DNA of 64,000 nt from NCBI RefSeq assembly GCF_901482695.1, contig NZ_LR590484.1, positions 5,828,001-5,892,000 of the forward strand. The letters run 5' to 3'. This stretch comes from Sphingobacterium thalpophilum. GTDB lineage: Bacteria; Bacteroidota; Bacteroidia; Sphingobacteriales; Sphingobacteriaceae. The notes below the pieces were generated by a model. The model did not search any database and was not told where the DNA came from. It was given only the letters and a program-made list of their open reading frames with translations. The translations under genes and the position numbers were made by a program. This document shows positions 1 to 8,882 of the stretch, piece after piece; position 1 is the first letter of the stretch, and every line of letters begins with the position of its first letter.

Positions 1-19
1 ATAAAAGATTAAAATGGCG

Positions 20-1378
20 TTAAAATCGGAGATAAGTTGGCAGTTCTATTTCCACTACCGTACCTTCTCCCACTGTAGAATTAACTTTCAGTGTGCCCCC
101 GTGGAGCTTAATAATATTCCGGGCCAAGGGGAGTCCAATACCATAACCATCGATTCCACTGGTATTAGATGCTCTAAAGTATGGGTCATAGATATGCTCT
201 AATTCCGCAGAAGGAATTCCGATTCCTTTGTCCTTGATCAGAATAAAGACGCTATTATCCAAAGCGCCCAAAGCGATATAAGCAGTGCGGTCAGACGAAT
301 ATTTGCAGGCATTACTTATAATGTTGGATAAGGCTAATTGGAGTAAGACCGCATTACCGTTCACTTTCAAACGCATACTATCATCGGGAAGCAGACTAAA
401 ATCTGTCACAATCCTGAATTTATCGTTAATGGCTTTTACCGTCAGCTCAGCATCCATTACGATCTGATCAATCCGTACAGGCTTAAAAGCCGTGGCGTTA
501 TTAACAAATCCTGTACGGGCAAGTAATAACAGTGCTTTAGTTTTTTTCTCCAGATGTTCCGCTGATTCGATAATCTTATACAAGGTCCGCTGGTATTCTT
601 CCTTTGTCCTTTCTTTGGAAAGTGCCAGATCCGCTTGTCCAATAATAGATGTCAGGGGAGTATTCAGTTCATGTGAAGCATTACTGATAAAGTTTTTCTG
701 GGTTTCGAATGACGTCTCCAAGCGTGTCAGCATACTGTTGAAAGTCAGGGCCAGATCCTGAAGTTCCCCTTTATACTTTTCTTCATCCAAACGTTTGTAC
801 AGATTCTCCGAACCGATCTGCTGCACTTCTTTCATCATGGTGAGTATAGGCTTTAAGAAGGACCGCTTCATAAATACTGAAACAACCAATATAAAAAGTA
901 TACCAAGTACCAAACTGATAATAAGCAAATTACGCAGGTACACCAGATGGTGCGTATAGAAATAGTTTTCTGCCGAAGCTCCTACAATATAGTTTTTGTT
1001 GCCTTTAGAAAAGTACTTTGTCGAATAAAACTGTTTGCCTGCTTTAAAATTTGATGTCCCCGCTTTATTAATTTTATCCCATAGTTCTGCATTGAACCCC
1101 TGACTCCTCAGGATATTTCCATGATCGTCAAATTCAACCAGAAATTCATGCTGGTTATTTAAGTTTTCGATAAAATCCAAGCTCCATTGATCCGTTTGCG
1201 ATGCTGTACGGCTATTGAGAAACTTTTCGGCAGCAATATTCCTTCGTAGGTCAAGACGCTTATAAAAATCCGTAAAAGCAAAATTTGTTATCGAATAGAA
1301 GATAAACCCTACAAAGCAGCTGACATACACGACCAGAATCGAAATCAGATAGATAAGTTTTCTGTTGTAATTATGCAT
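20..1378 (-). CDS. HAMP-domain sensor histidine kinase
   Basis: Inner-membrane sensor kinase of 452 residues that should phosphorylate the response regulator encoded just upstream. Visible parts in order: transmembrane segment at about residues 9-31, a periplasmic stretch to about 149, a second transmembrane segment at about 150-170, a HAMP linker, the dimerisation box with phospho-acceptor His236 (SHELNTPLTSI), and an HATPase domain with N box (NIISNACKYS), G1 box (DKGIGIP) and G2 box (GYGIGLPLA). All catalytic motifs are present. It begins 12 bases after the regulator stops, so the two form an operon. The periplasmic domain shows no family I recognise, so the signal is unknown. Confidence 0.93.
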   Translation of the reverse strand: MHNYNRKLIYLISILVVYVSCFVGFIFYSITNFAFTDFYKRLDLRRNIAAEKFLNSRTASQTDQWSLDFIENLNNQHEFLVEFDDHGNILRSQGFNAELWDKINKAGTSNFKAGKQFYSTKYFSKGNKNYIVGASAENYFYTHHLVYLRNLLIISLVLGILFILVVSVFMKRSFLKPILTMMKEVQQIGSENLYKRLDEEKYKGELQDLALTFNSMLTRLETSFETQKNFISNASHELNTPLTSIIGQADLALSKERTKEEYQRTLYKIIESAEHLEKKTKALLLLARTGFVNNATAFKPVRIDQIVMDAELTVKAINDKFRIVTDFSLLPDDSMRLKVNGNAVLLQLALSNIISNACKYSSDRTAYIALGALDNSVFILIKDKGIGIPSAELEHIYDPYFRASNTSGIDGYGIGLPLARNIIKLHGGTLKVNSTVGEGTVVEIELPTYLRF

Positions 1379-1389
1379 TTTAACTCTTT

Positions 1390-2106
1390 TCAGTCCTCAA
1401 TTTTCAAGACATATCCCATCCCGATAACCGTATGTATGGCTTTTTTGCTTGTCACTCGCTCTATTTTTTTTCGCAGATAATTAACATACACATCAACTAC
1501 GTTTGAGCCAATATCAAAATTAATTCCCCATATCTTGTCCAGTAGCTCACTTCTTTCAAACACCTTTTTCGGGTTCTGAATGAAAAGCAGGAGCAGTCGA
1601 TACTCTGTACTCGTTAGGTTCAACTCCTCTCCCTCGCAGTACGCCACCTTTTTATAATCATCAATAGTCAGAAAACCATAGCGATAGATATCCTTTGAAA
1701 ATTGCGGTTCTCGCTGTGAAGCTTGTACAATTGATTGCTGGCGGCGGATCAATGAACGTATACGCGCTTTGAGTTCAATGAGTTTAAAAGGTTTGGAAAG
1801 GTAGTCATCGGCCCCGTTATCAAGACCTAAGACCACATTTTCAGGTGTGCCGAGGGCGGTAAGCATCATGACAGGTAAATCTGTATATCCCCATTGTCTG
1901 ATCTGCTTGCAAATGTCCAGACCGTTAGTACCCGGCAGAAGGATATCCAAAAGAACAAGCGCTACATCCTGTTTCGCCAAAAGCTGCTCAAGTCCTTCAG
2001 AGCGCTCTAAGTGAATCACTTTATAGCCCTCTTCGCCCAATCCCTGCATAATCAAATCAGCGACGTCCTGTTCATCCTCTACCAGAATAATCTTTAGCTC
2101 CTCCAT
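1390..2106 (-). CDS. OmpR-family response regulator (winged helix)
   Basis: DNA-binding response regulator, first gene of a two-gene operon with the downstream kinase. The receiver domain (about residues 1-115) has the acidic pair in VEDE, the phospho-acceptor Asp in LLDILLPG and the Lys of LSKPF. The C-terminal half is an OmpR/PhoB winged helix (LTSTEYRLLLLF, VDVYVNYLRKKIE, GMGYVL). In-frame ATGs lie at 2130, 2115 and 2106. I prefer 2106 because receiver domains normally start a few residues before the first beta strand, giving MEELKIILVEDE. A TAGATTTG box lies about 75 bases upstream on the same strand. Confidence 0.92.
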   Translation of the reverse strand: MEELKIILVEDEQDVADLIMQGLGEEGYKVIHLERSEGLEQLLAKQDVALVLLDILLPGTNGLDICKQIRQWGYTDLPVMMLTALGTPENVVLGLDNGADDYLSKPFKLIELKARIRSLIRRQQSIVQASQREPQFSKDIYRYGFLTIDDYKKVAYCEGEELNLTSTEYRLLLLFIQNPKKVFERSELLDKIWGINFDIGSNVVDVYVNYLRKKIERVTSKKAIHTVIGMGYVLKIED

Positions 2107-2181
2107 ATTCAGCATAATGTGCGATCCCATTTATTAACCAGCAATATAAACCATAAAAATACTGTTTTGATAGTATAGACA

Positions 2182-2189
2182 CAAATCTA
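2182..2189 (-). promoter_or_regulatory. -7 promoter box for the response regulator/kinase operon
   Basis: The minus strand reads TAGATTTG, a perfect match to the Bacteroidota TAnnTTTG -7 element. A clear -33 TTTG at the usual spacing is not visible. Transcription would start near 2176, leaving a 50-70 base leader. Confidence 0.5.
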
Positions 2190-2202
2190 GCAACAAAACA
2201 AG

Positions 2203-2343
2203 TTATTGCCTCCGTGGTAAATCACAGTTATAGCTGACCTTTACCCATACTACTAGCTCGATGCTACTTTTTTCCGGCTCAATCGCCAGTACATTTAGAT
2301 CGTTATTCACCGCGATGTATATCCTATTACCGTTGTATTTCAT
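2203..2343 (-). CDS. possible small protein or gene remnant, 46 aa
   Basis: The minus strand between the response regulator and the cold-shock gene has an open frame from an ATG at 2343 to TAA at 2203-2205. It reads on without stops for 14 further codons upstream of the ATG, to a TAG at 2386-2388. The translation has a protein-like composition (charged EEEKK-type start, alternating hydrophobic residues, IYIAVNNDLNVLAIEPEK, then VVWVKVSYNCDLP). I recognise no family. It may be a genuine small gene, or the C-terminal remnant of a decayed gene, because reading continues into the region before the ATG. The operon promoter box lies just downstream of its stop. Confidence 0.3.
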   Translation of the reverse strand: MKYNGNRIYIAVNNDLNVLAIEPEKSSIELVVWVKVSYNCDLPRRQ

Positions 2344-2417
2344 GCCGGAGGAAACTCTTTTCTTCTCCTCCTCATAAATAATTCTCTACCAGTGTTTAAT
2401 AAAACCGATTAATTCCC

Positions 2418-2425
2418 TATCTTTA
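2418..2425 (+). promoter_or_regulatory. -7-like promoter box for the cold-shock-domain gene
   Basis: TATCTTTA matches TAnnTTTG at seven of eight positions. It places transcription start near 2432, immediately at the upstream TTG codon of the reading frame. Translation should therefore begin at the ATG at 2455. Confidence 0.4.
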
Positions 2426-2454
2426 CACTATTGAAACAAAACTCAACATCAGCC

Positions 2455-3267
2455 ATGTTTATCGGCGCTGTCAAATGGTTCGACAACAACAAGGGGTTTG
2501 GTACCCTAGCGCTACCTTCCGGAGAGGAACTCTTTGTGCATATACGAAGGTTTAAAGAACCTCCAGAACATATCATTCAACCGGGGGAAGCCATCATAGG
2601 CGAAAGAAAGCCTGATCCCAGAAGAGGCGGTTACCTGGCTCAGAACTGCAGGATCCTCCATAAGCCAGAAGACTGGAGATTTGTTATCTCCCTTCTTGAA
2701 AAAGAACAGACTGTCCTTATTCCTGATAACCATGGACATCAACACAAGCACAACCTAACCTCGCTAACTGCAAGACAACTATTAAGGAGCCAACCTAAAG
2801 ATCAAATTCCCCAAATGCTAACCTCCTATTTCGGTTACCACTTTAACAGTAGTATTTTCATCGCTTATGCCGAATTGCTGGAAAAAAGTATCACAGGGGT
2901 TTTTGAGAAGGAATTTGCGGCATCGTTATTAACGCAGATATTTGACTATTTTGGCAAACATGTTTCACATCAAATCCTCTTTCGTGTATGGAAAGAACGG
3001 ATGTTCAAGTACTTAGGTTACGCTGCGGATGGCGATTATGAAATTCCAGAAGAAGTATTCAATCTCAACGCAACGGAGATCAATTACGAGGATTTGACAA
3101 GGATACAATATTACAGTTTTGGTACATCTTTTTGTAATGACTTTGCGGAAGCTTTATTTGATGATTTGGAAACTATGGACAAAGATGAAATCGAATCACT
3201 GATCCCCTATACCAGCTTTCTGGACAACAAAGATCGTATTGAGCGAATCCAGTTCATTTTGCAATGA
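2455..3267 (+). CDS. cold-shock-domain protein with a long uncharacterised C-terminal region
   Basis: The N-terminal 65 or so residues are a cold-shock/OB-fold nucleic-acid-binding domain: GAVKWFDNNKGFGTL is RNP1-like, followed by ELFVHIRRF in the RNP2 position. The remaining 200 residues are mixed helical and carry no domain I recognise. Single-domain cold-shock proteins are about 65-70 residues, so this is a large fusion, probably an RNA- or ssDNA-binding protein with an added interaction domain. The open frame extends back to a TTG at 2431, but the promoter-like box at 2418-2425 argues for the ATG at 2455 (270 residues). No signal peptide is seen, so it should be cytoplasmic. Confidence 0.85.
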   Translation: MFIGAVKWFDNNKGFGTLALPSGEELFVHIRRFKEPPEHIIQPGEAIIGERKPDPRRGGYLAQNCRILHKPEDWRFVISLLEKEQTVLIPDNHGHQHKHNLTSLTARQLLRSQPKDQIPQMLTSYFGYHFNSSIFIAYAELLEKSITGVFEKEFAASLLTQIFDYFGKHVSHQILFRVWKERMFKYLGYAADGDYEIPEEVFNLNATEINYEDLTRIQYYSFGTSFCNDFAEALFDDLETMDKDEIESLIPYTSFLDNKDRIERIQFILQ

Positions 3268-3327
3268 TCCACTGGATGATTTAACCTTCTGCTGCTACCG
3301 GCAGCTCACACCTATAAAGAATACCGA

Positions 3328-3372
3328 GCCGGATATGTTAGTAGCAGCTAAGCTGCTACTAACATATCCGGC
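3328..3372. terminator. 22-bp perfect inverted repeat, bidirectional terminator
   Basis: Arms 3328-3349 and 3351-3372 are exact reverse complements around a single central base, so nearly the whole 45-base block is palindromic. It lies between converging genes, which suits a two-way terminator. There is no long T run directly after the stem on either strand. The stem is unusually long for a simple intrinsic terminator. Confidence 0.65.
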
Positions 3373-3411
3373 ACCTCTCTCATAGACTTATGTTTTTCTA
3401 CAAAAACTGCA

Positions 3412-4695
3412 TCATATGGTAGGTAGACGATATCCATTTTGATATGCCTTAGTTAAAAAGCTGTCGGCATCTCTATCATTGAATCTGCGGTTAGTTTTAT
3501 CCCAGAACAATTTCTTCTTGCTTCGGTAGGCAATATTTCCCATTTGGGAAAATACAGCTATATGTGCGCCTGCTTCTATTGGCGCATGTAAGCCCGCACT
3601 GGATTTCTGCCGAACAGCCTCTACGAAGTTGACCATATGTTTTTCTAATCCATTATCTATTGAAGCCTGGAAAGAAACGGCATCCATTCTCCCTTTTTCT
3701 GGGATAACCTCCCAACCTTCCCGGTTTACAACCAAAGTGCCATTGTTTCCAATAAATGCAACGCCATGTGTTTTCTGGTATGGGCCAAGATCTATTCCAG
3801 TGGCTTGTTCCCACTGAACATTAAAACCATCAAACTCATACACCGTCGTTAAGCTATCGGGGGTTTCGGCAGCATCATCGGGATAGGCAAACTTACCGCC
3901 CGCAGCCATAACGGAGATAGGATCCGATACTTTCATACCGATCAGAGCATAATCCAGCATATGGACGCCCCAATCAGTCATCAGGCCGCCGGCATAGTCC
4001 CAATACCACCTAAAATTAAAATGAAACCGATTTGGATTGAAAGGTCTTTTTGGTGCTGGGCCCAACCATTTATCATAATGCACACCCGCTGGTACCGATG
4101 CATCCGCTTGCACAGGAATGCTTTTCATCCAACCTTGATAAGCCCAAGCTTTGACCAGACGAATCTTGCCTAATTTTCCACTGTGTACAAAGGCCATCGC
4201 ATCTCTAAAATGCTGCTGGCTACGTTGCCACTGCCCCACCTGAACGACGCGCTTATATTTGTTTGCTGCAGCCACCATGATGTCACATTCGCGGATGGAA
4301 TTTCCAATAGGCTTCTCCACATACACATCTTTACCAGCTGCTACCGCGTCGACCATCTGCAAGCAATGCCAATGATCGGGAGTCGCTATAATCACGACAT
4401 CAACATCGGACGCCCGTAACAGTTCTTTGTAATCAATGTACGCTTTAACGGTAATATTTTGCTTTTTTAATTCAGCGACCCTGTTATTGAGTACATTTTC
4501 GTCTACATCACAGAGTGCAGTACACTGCACTCCCGGCACCTTTAAGATGGCGTTGAGATTGGCCCAGCCCATTCCATTGACGCCAATCAGCCCCACACGA
4601 ATGTTTGTGGTCTGTAATCCCATGCCGTTAACAGGAGACAAAAGAACTGAAGCAGTCAACATTCCGGCACTTCGAATAAAATCTTTTCTTTTCAT
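3412..4695 (-). CDS. Gfo/Idh/MocA-family oxidoreductase (exported)
   Basis: NAD(P)-dependent sugar or inositol oxidoreductase type, 427 residues. The N terminus MKRKDFIRSAGMLTASVLLS is a Tat/Sec-like export signal typical of Bacteroidota members. It is followed by the Rossmann glycine motif (GLIGVNGMGWANL), the family EKPIGN motif supplying the catalytic-region Lys, and the C-terminal domain with DWGVHMLDYAL. It lies 124 bases after the FAD dehydrogenase gene on the same strand and may be co-transcribed with it. The substrate cannot be read from sequence; many exported relatives act on sugars or glycosides. Confidence 0.9.
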   Translation of the reverse strand: MKRKDFIRSAGMLTASVLLSPVNGMGLQTTNIRVGLIGVNGMGWANLNAILKVPGVQCTALCDVDENVLNNRVAELKKQNITVKAYIDYKELLRASDVDVVIIATPDHWHCLQMVDAVAAGKDVYVEKPIGNSIRECDIMVAAANKYKRVVQVGQWQRSQQHFRDAMAFVHSGKLGKIRLVKAWAYQGWMKSIPVQADASVPAGVHYDKWLGPAPKRPFNPNRFHFNFRWYWDYAGGLMTDWGVHMLDYALIGMKVSDPISVMAAGGKFAYPDDAAETPDSLTTVYEFDGFNVQWEQATGIDLGPYQKTHGVAFIGNNGTLVVNREGWEVIPEKGRMDAVSFQASIDNGLEKHMVNFVEAVRQKSSAGLHAPIEAGAHIAVFSQMGNIAYRSKKKLFWDKTNRRFNDRDADSFLTKAYQNGYRLPTI

Positions 4696-4819
4696 TGTTT
4701 TATTTGGTTTATGCTGATTAAATTATTTATATGTTATACATCCTCGACCGGAGGATACCAAACAGATTCGCCTTGTATTTTGCCAATCCGCAGTCTCCAT
4801 AGCGAATATGCAGGTTGTT

Positions 4820-6484
4820 TTAATGATCGCCAATATATCTGCCGGCTTTCATTCCGGAAAATATACAGCCCCCGAGAAATGTCCCTTCCAGTGCACGATA
4901 TCCATGCATTCCACCACCGCCAAAACCTGCAACTTCACCAGCTGCATACAAGCCTTCAATGACCTCATCCTGCGCCGTCAATACGCGGCTATCGAGATCC
5001 GTTTTAAGCCCGCCCAAGGTTTTCCGTGTTAAAATATGCAGTCGTACAGCAATCAGCGGTCCATTTCTTGGGTCTAGTATTTTATGAGGCTGTGCAACCC
5101 GTGCCAACCTATCTCCTAGATATTTCCGTGTACTTCGAATATAATTAACCTGAAAATCTTTGGAGAATGGATTATCCAATTCACGGTCCCGGGCCACAAT
5201 CTGGGATTTTATATGCTCATAATCCAGCATGCCATCACCAGTAAGCTGGTTCATCTGTTTTACTAAAGCCTCTAGGCTATCGGCCACAACAAAATCCTCC
5301 CCTTTTTCTTTAAAACTCTCCACAGGGCCAGTAGCTTTCCTGCCAAACAGACGTTGTAGAAAGAGCCAATAGTCCTTATTGGTAATATCGGGATTTTGTT
5401 CCGAACCGGATAACGCAAACTCCTTTTTTAGGATATTCTGAGTTAGAATAAACCAAGAATAGCTGGATCCATTTTGCTGCAGGTATTTTAGCGTCCCCAA
5501 AGTATCGAAGCCCGGTAGATAAGGAGCAGGGAGGCGGTCTCCCTTAGCATCAAACCACATGGAAGACGGGCCTGGTAAAATGCGTATACCGTGGTCAGGC
5601 CAAATGGAGTTCCAATTCTGCACACCTTCAGTATAATGCCACATCCGGTCTCTGTTAATCATATGTGCACCCATTTTCTCAGCGACGCCGATCATTTTTC
5701 CATCGACATAAGCGGGTACGCCGGAAATCATCTTCAAAGGCGCTATCCCGAGCCGTGCGGGCCAGTTTTCTCTTACTAATTCATGATTTCCGCCAATTCC
5801 ACCTGAGGCGATCACTATATGCGGAGCATAGAACGAAAACGATGAGATCACATTTCTGTTTGTGGCGACTCCTCTTTCTTGATCATCATCAGCCAAAATA
5901 TCTCCAGATACACCTTTGACAGCTCCATTGCGACTGATCAGGTTTGTCACCCGATGCCTGAATTTAAATAGCAGCAGGCCTTTGCGCTCAGCCTGATAGG
6001 CTTTTTCAACGAAGGGTTTCACCACCCCTACACCGGTTCCCCAGCTTACATGAAATCTCGGCACTGAATTTCCATGGCCAGACGCGCTTCCATCGCCACG
6101 TTCCGCCCAGCCAACCATAAACATTAGTTTGATCCCAAGCTTAGCCAGGTAATCATATTTCTCTGCAGCAGCGAAATTTAAATAAGCTTCAGCCCACTGC
6201 CTCGGCCAATAATCTTCCGGCCGGTCAAACGATGCTGTGCTCATCCAGTCCTGATGCGCCAGATCAAAAGAGTCTTTAATACCCGTTAGGCGCTGCTGAG
6301 ACGAATTGATTAAAAAAAGGCCACCGAAGGACCAATACGCCTGGCCACCAATATTTTTTTCGGTCTCCTGATCCAAAAGGAGCACTTTCTTGCCTGCATT
6401 AGTTATTTCCATTGCCGCTGTCAGTCCTGCTAAACCAGTTCCTATAATGATTGCATCGGGTTTAAATTGATCTACTGTCTGCAT
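4820..6484 (-). CDS. FAD-binding dehydrogenase, KsdD/fumarate-reductase flavoprotein type
   Basis: A 554-residue flavoprotein with an N-terminal Rossmann FAD motif (IIIGTGLAGLTAAMEI) followed by the LDQE acidic end of strand 2. A mid-domain IVIASGGIGG motif and a C-terminal FAD-closing segment (GLYAAGEVAGFGGGGMHGYRALEGTFLGG) are also typical of the 3-ketosteroid dehydrogenase/fumarate reductase superfamily. No signal peptide is present. Members annotated as FAD-binding dehydrogenase have unknown or varied substrates, so I do not assign one. It is the upstream partner of the Gfo/Idh gene. Codon context shows no break. Confidence 0.88.
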   Translation of the reverse strand: MQTVDQFKPDAIIIGTGLAGLTAAMEITNAGKKVLLLDQETEKNIGGQAYWSFGGLFLINSSQQRLTGIKDSFDLAHQDWMSTASFDRPEDYWPRQWAEAYLNFAAAEKYDYLAKLGIKLMFMVGWAERGDGSASGHGNSVPRFHVSWGTGVGVVKPFVEKAYQAERKGLLLFKFRHRVTNLISRNGAVKGVSGDILADDDQERGVATNRNVISSFSFYAPHIVIASGGIGGNHELVRENWPARLGIAPLKMISGVPAYVDGKMIGVAEKMGAHMINRDRMWHYTEGVQNWNSIWPDHGIRILPGPSSMWFDAKGDRLPAPYLPGFDTLGTLKYLQQNGSSYSWFILTQNILKKEFALSGSEQNPDITNKDYWLFLQRLFGRKATGPVESFKEKGEDFVVADSLEALVKQMNQLTGDGMLDYEHIKSQIVARDRELDNPFSKDFQVNYIRSTRKYLGDRLARVAQPHKILDPRNGPLIAVRLHILTRKTLGGLKTDLDSRVLTAQDEVIEGLYAAGEVAGFGGGGMHGYRALEGTFLGGCIFSGMKAGRYIGDH

Positions 6485-6783
6485 AGCTACATACTCGTCG
6501 ATACGCTACGTAATCATCTATCAGTCACCTCTTCTCGTAACGCTATATCTTTTTAAATTTAATAGTTTATCCCCTCATACACAAATACAATCTTCGACCG
6601 ATCGGGTAATTTGAGGGACTTCCCTCCTTCAATATATAATTAATATTATACATATATACAATTTAACTTATTTTAATTATAATTGAGATCGATTTAACTT
6701 TGTCTGCCGGGATTTGGACGAAATGTAGGGGCAGACTTCCGTGCACTAAACAATCTTAGAAACACAACAATTTAAATAAACAA
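6485..6783. other. AT-rich divergent intergenic region
   Basis: About 300 AT-rich bases between the FAD dehydrogenase (leftward) and the aldo/keto reductase (rightward). It contains the plus-strand -7 box at 6695-6702 and a short palindrome near 6613-6626 (GAGGGACTTCCCTC). No gene is seen. Confidence 0.5.
6695..6702 (+). promoter_or_regulatory. -7 promoter box for the aldo/keto reductase
   Basis: TAACTTTG is a perfect TAnnTTTG match, about 80 bases before the ATG at 6784. A TTG at -33 is not evident. Confidence 0.5.
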
Positions 6784-7767
6784 ATGGAATATAGAAAGTT
6801 AGGAAACACAGACTTAGAATTATCCACCATAACCTATGGTGCATTTGCAATAGGGGGAACTATGTGGGGCGGCAATGAAGCGAAAGATTCAGTCGCCTCA
6901 GTCAGGGCCTCTATCGATCACGGCGTGACTACTTTAGATACTGCCCCTTTTTACGGTTTCGGCCTGAGTGAAGAGATGATCGGACAGGCGATCAAAGGAT
7001 ATGATCGGTCACAGATTCAATTGCTAACCAAATTTGGTCTGGTTTGGGATGGAACTAATGAAGGAAAAGGTGAGTTTTTCTTCGATGCAGAAAAGGATGG
7101 GAAAACCATTCCAGTTTACAAATATGCATCTAGAGCCAGCATCATGAAAGAAGTGGAAAATAGTCTGAAAAGATTACAAACAGACTATATTGACCTTTTA
7201 CAAATCCATTGGCCGGATACTACTACGCCTATTTCCGAAACAATGGAAGCGTTAGAATTGCTTTTGCAACAAGGGAAAATCCGTGCAGCTGGAGTAAGTA
7301 ATTATAGCTTAGAGCAGGTCGCCGAGGCACAGCATTCGTTAAACATAGCCAGCAATCAACTGGCATACAGCATGCTAAATCGAAATATGGAGAAAGATAT
7401 TGTCCCCTATGCACTTCAGCACAATTTAGGGATTATCGTTTATAGCCCCATGGAAAGAGGATTATTGACCGGCAAATATTTTGGAGATGGTAAATTAAAA
7501 GCAAATGATCACCGCAACGCATACTTCCAACAGTTTAATCTTGCCAAGGTAAAAACTTTTTTGGACACGATCAGTCCAATCGCGGCAGATAAGGGTGCAA
7601 CTCTTTCGCAGTTAGTGTTAAAATGGACCACTTTACAGCCTGCAATAACAACTGTATTGGCAGGCGCCAGAAACGCTGAACAGGCTATTTCCAATGCACA
7701 ATCAATAGAGATAAATCTCACAGCAGACGAATTGTCCCATATTAACCTTGCGTTGTCGCAGCTCTAG
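6784..7767 (+). CDS. aldo/keto reductase
   Basis: NADPH-dependent carbonyl reductase of the aldo/keto reductase superfamily, 327 residues and full length. The catalytic tetrad is visible: Asp in TLDTAPFYG, Tyr of the same motif, Lys in LLTKFGL, and His in LLQIHWPD. The C-terminal cofactor region has VLAGARNAEQ. It is a single-gene unit with its own -7 box upstream and a hairpin downstream. Substrate unknown. No signal peptide, so cytoplasmic. Confidence 0.92.
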   Translation: MEYRKLGNTDLELSTITYGAFAIGGTMWGGNEAKDSVASVRASIDHGVTTLDTAPFYGFGLSEEMIGQAIKGYDRSQIQLLTKFGLVWDGTNEGKGEFFFDAEKDGKTIPVYKYASRASIMKEVENSLKRLQTDYIDLLQIHWPDTTTPISETMEALELLLQQGKIRAAGVSNYSLEQVAEAQHSLNIASNQLAYSMLNRNMEKDIVPYALQHNLGIIVYSPMERGLLTGKYFGDGKLKANDHRNAYFQQFNLAKVKTFLDTISPIAADKGATLSQLVLKWTTLQPAITTVLAGARNAEQAISNAQSIEINLTADELSHINLALSQL

Positions 7768-7789
7768 GAGCCCCGTCACTGATAAGCCA

Positions 7790-7839
7790 TCCTAAATGCC
7801 TACAAAAAAGCTCGTGTGTGCTCCTGTAGGCGTTTAGGA
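7790..7839. terminator. bidirectional hairpin terminator
   Basis: Arms 7790-7804 and 7825-7839 pair over 15 bp with one T-G wobble and a 20-base loop. Flanking AAGC/GCTT bases extend the pairing. It lies between the converging aldo/keto reductase and Gfo/Idh genes. Confidence 0.65.
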
Positions 7840-7875
7840 CAGCTTGACTATGTCTATCGTCGTCTTACTTCCGTA

Positions 7876-8862
7876 CTATCTTATTTTCGAAAAGCAGTCC
7901 ATAATTTTCATTAATTCAACAGCCTCTTCGATAGAAGCGGGATTGGGCCTGTTTCCCCTAAAAAATTCTACCGTACTGGCAATCATAGGATATTGAATGT
8001 GTTCCGGATGATCAAATACAATTTCTTCCTCCTGACCATTGGACCTGACATAAACGGAATCGCCAAACAATGAAAACCTGATTTTCCCCAAAGTACCTAA
8101 GATTTCGCAACTGTCCATATGATCATTTGCTGGTGCATTGAACCACCAGCTGCCCTGAAAGACCACTTGGTTCCCGAATAATATTGTTCCTGATGTATAA
8201 TCAGCAACGGTATTCCGAGCATCGTGAACGAGACTAAAGCCTTCATAGAAAATTGCAGGACCAAAGAAATAAAGCATCAGATCCAATTGATGTGGAGCAA
8301 GGTCAAAAAAATATCCGCCTCCTGATATTTTGGGGTCTGTCCGCCAATTGTCCGCCCCCTTGGATACTAATTCGTGGTTGCGGCTCTGCCATAGTCGTAG
8401 CTGTACCGTCTGCACAGCTCCGATCTTTCCAGAATCCAGCCATTCTTTTATTTTAAGGAACATGGGCAGTTGTCTTCGATAGTGAGCCACAACCAGCTTA
8501 CCTTTTGATTTTTTCGTCGCCTGCAATAATAAAACCGCTTCTTGAGCATTTAAGGTTACAGGCTTTTCCACGTATACATGCTTTCCTAAGTTTAATGCCA
8601 ATAATGCATAATCAAGATGTGACGATGGCGGAGTAGCGATATAGATGGCATTCAATGCTGAATTACCGAGCATCTCGTCTACGTTTGCATACCAGTTGGC
8701 AATCTGATGTCTCCGGGCATAATCCTCAGCCAACGAAGCATTCCTACGCATGACTGCCAGTAAATGGCTACCCTCTACCTTACTAAACGCCGGGCCACTT
8801 TTTTTCTCAGTCACATCGCCGCACCCAATGATTCCCCATACTATCGTATTGTTATCTTTCAT
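7876..8862 (-). CDS. Gfo/Idh/MocA-family oxidoreductase (cytoplasmic)
   Basis: A second member of the family, 328 residues and without an export signal, unlike the paralogue at 3.4-4.7 kb. Rossmann motif WGIIGCGDVTEKKSGPAF, the VEKPVTLNAQEA motif, and the C-terminal substrate domain with GGGYFFDLAPHQLDLMLYF. Probable NAD(P)-dependent sugar or polyol dehydrogenase; substrate unknown. The DUF1905/YdeI gene ends 21 bases upstream on the same strand, so the two are likely one transcript. Confidence 0.9.
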   Translation of the reverse strand: MKDNNTIVWGIIGCGDVTEKKSGPAFSKVEGSHLLAVMRRNASLAEDYARRHQIANWYANVDEMLGNSALNAIYIATPPSSHLDYALLALNLGKHVYVEKPVTLNAQEAVLLLQATKKSKGKLVVAHYRRQLPMFLKIKEWLDSGKIGAVQTVQLRLWQSRNHELVSKGADNWRTDPKISGGGYFFDLAPHQLDLMLYFFGPAIFYEGFSLVHDARNTVADYTSGTILFGNQVVFQGSWWFNAPANDHMDSCEILGTLGKIRFSLFGDSVYVRSNGQEEEIVFDHPEHIQYPMIASTVEFFRGNRPNPASIEEAVELMKIMDCFSKIR

Positions 8863-8882
8863 TTTATATTACAGTAGCCATT

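Larger units (their letters stand above)
2131..2454. other. divergent intergenic region, regulator operon / cold-shock gene
   Basis: About 320 bases between divergent genes. It holds the minus-strand -7 box at 2182-2189, the possible 46-codon frame at 2203-2343 and the plus-strand box near 2418. Nothing else was recognised. Confidence 0.5.

Noticed and set aside
4820..6484. Assigning the FAD dehydrogenase as a true 3-ketosteroid dehydrogenase
   Set aside because: Only the superfamily fold is supported; no steroid-degradation genes are nearby.
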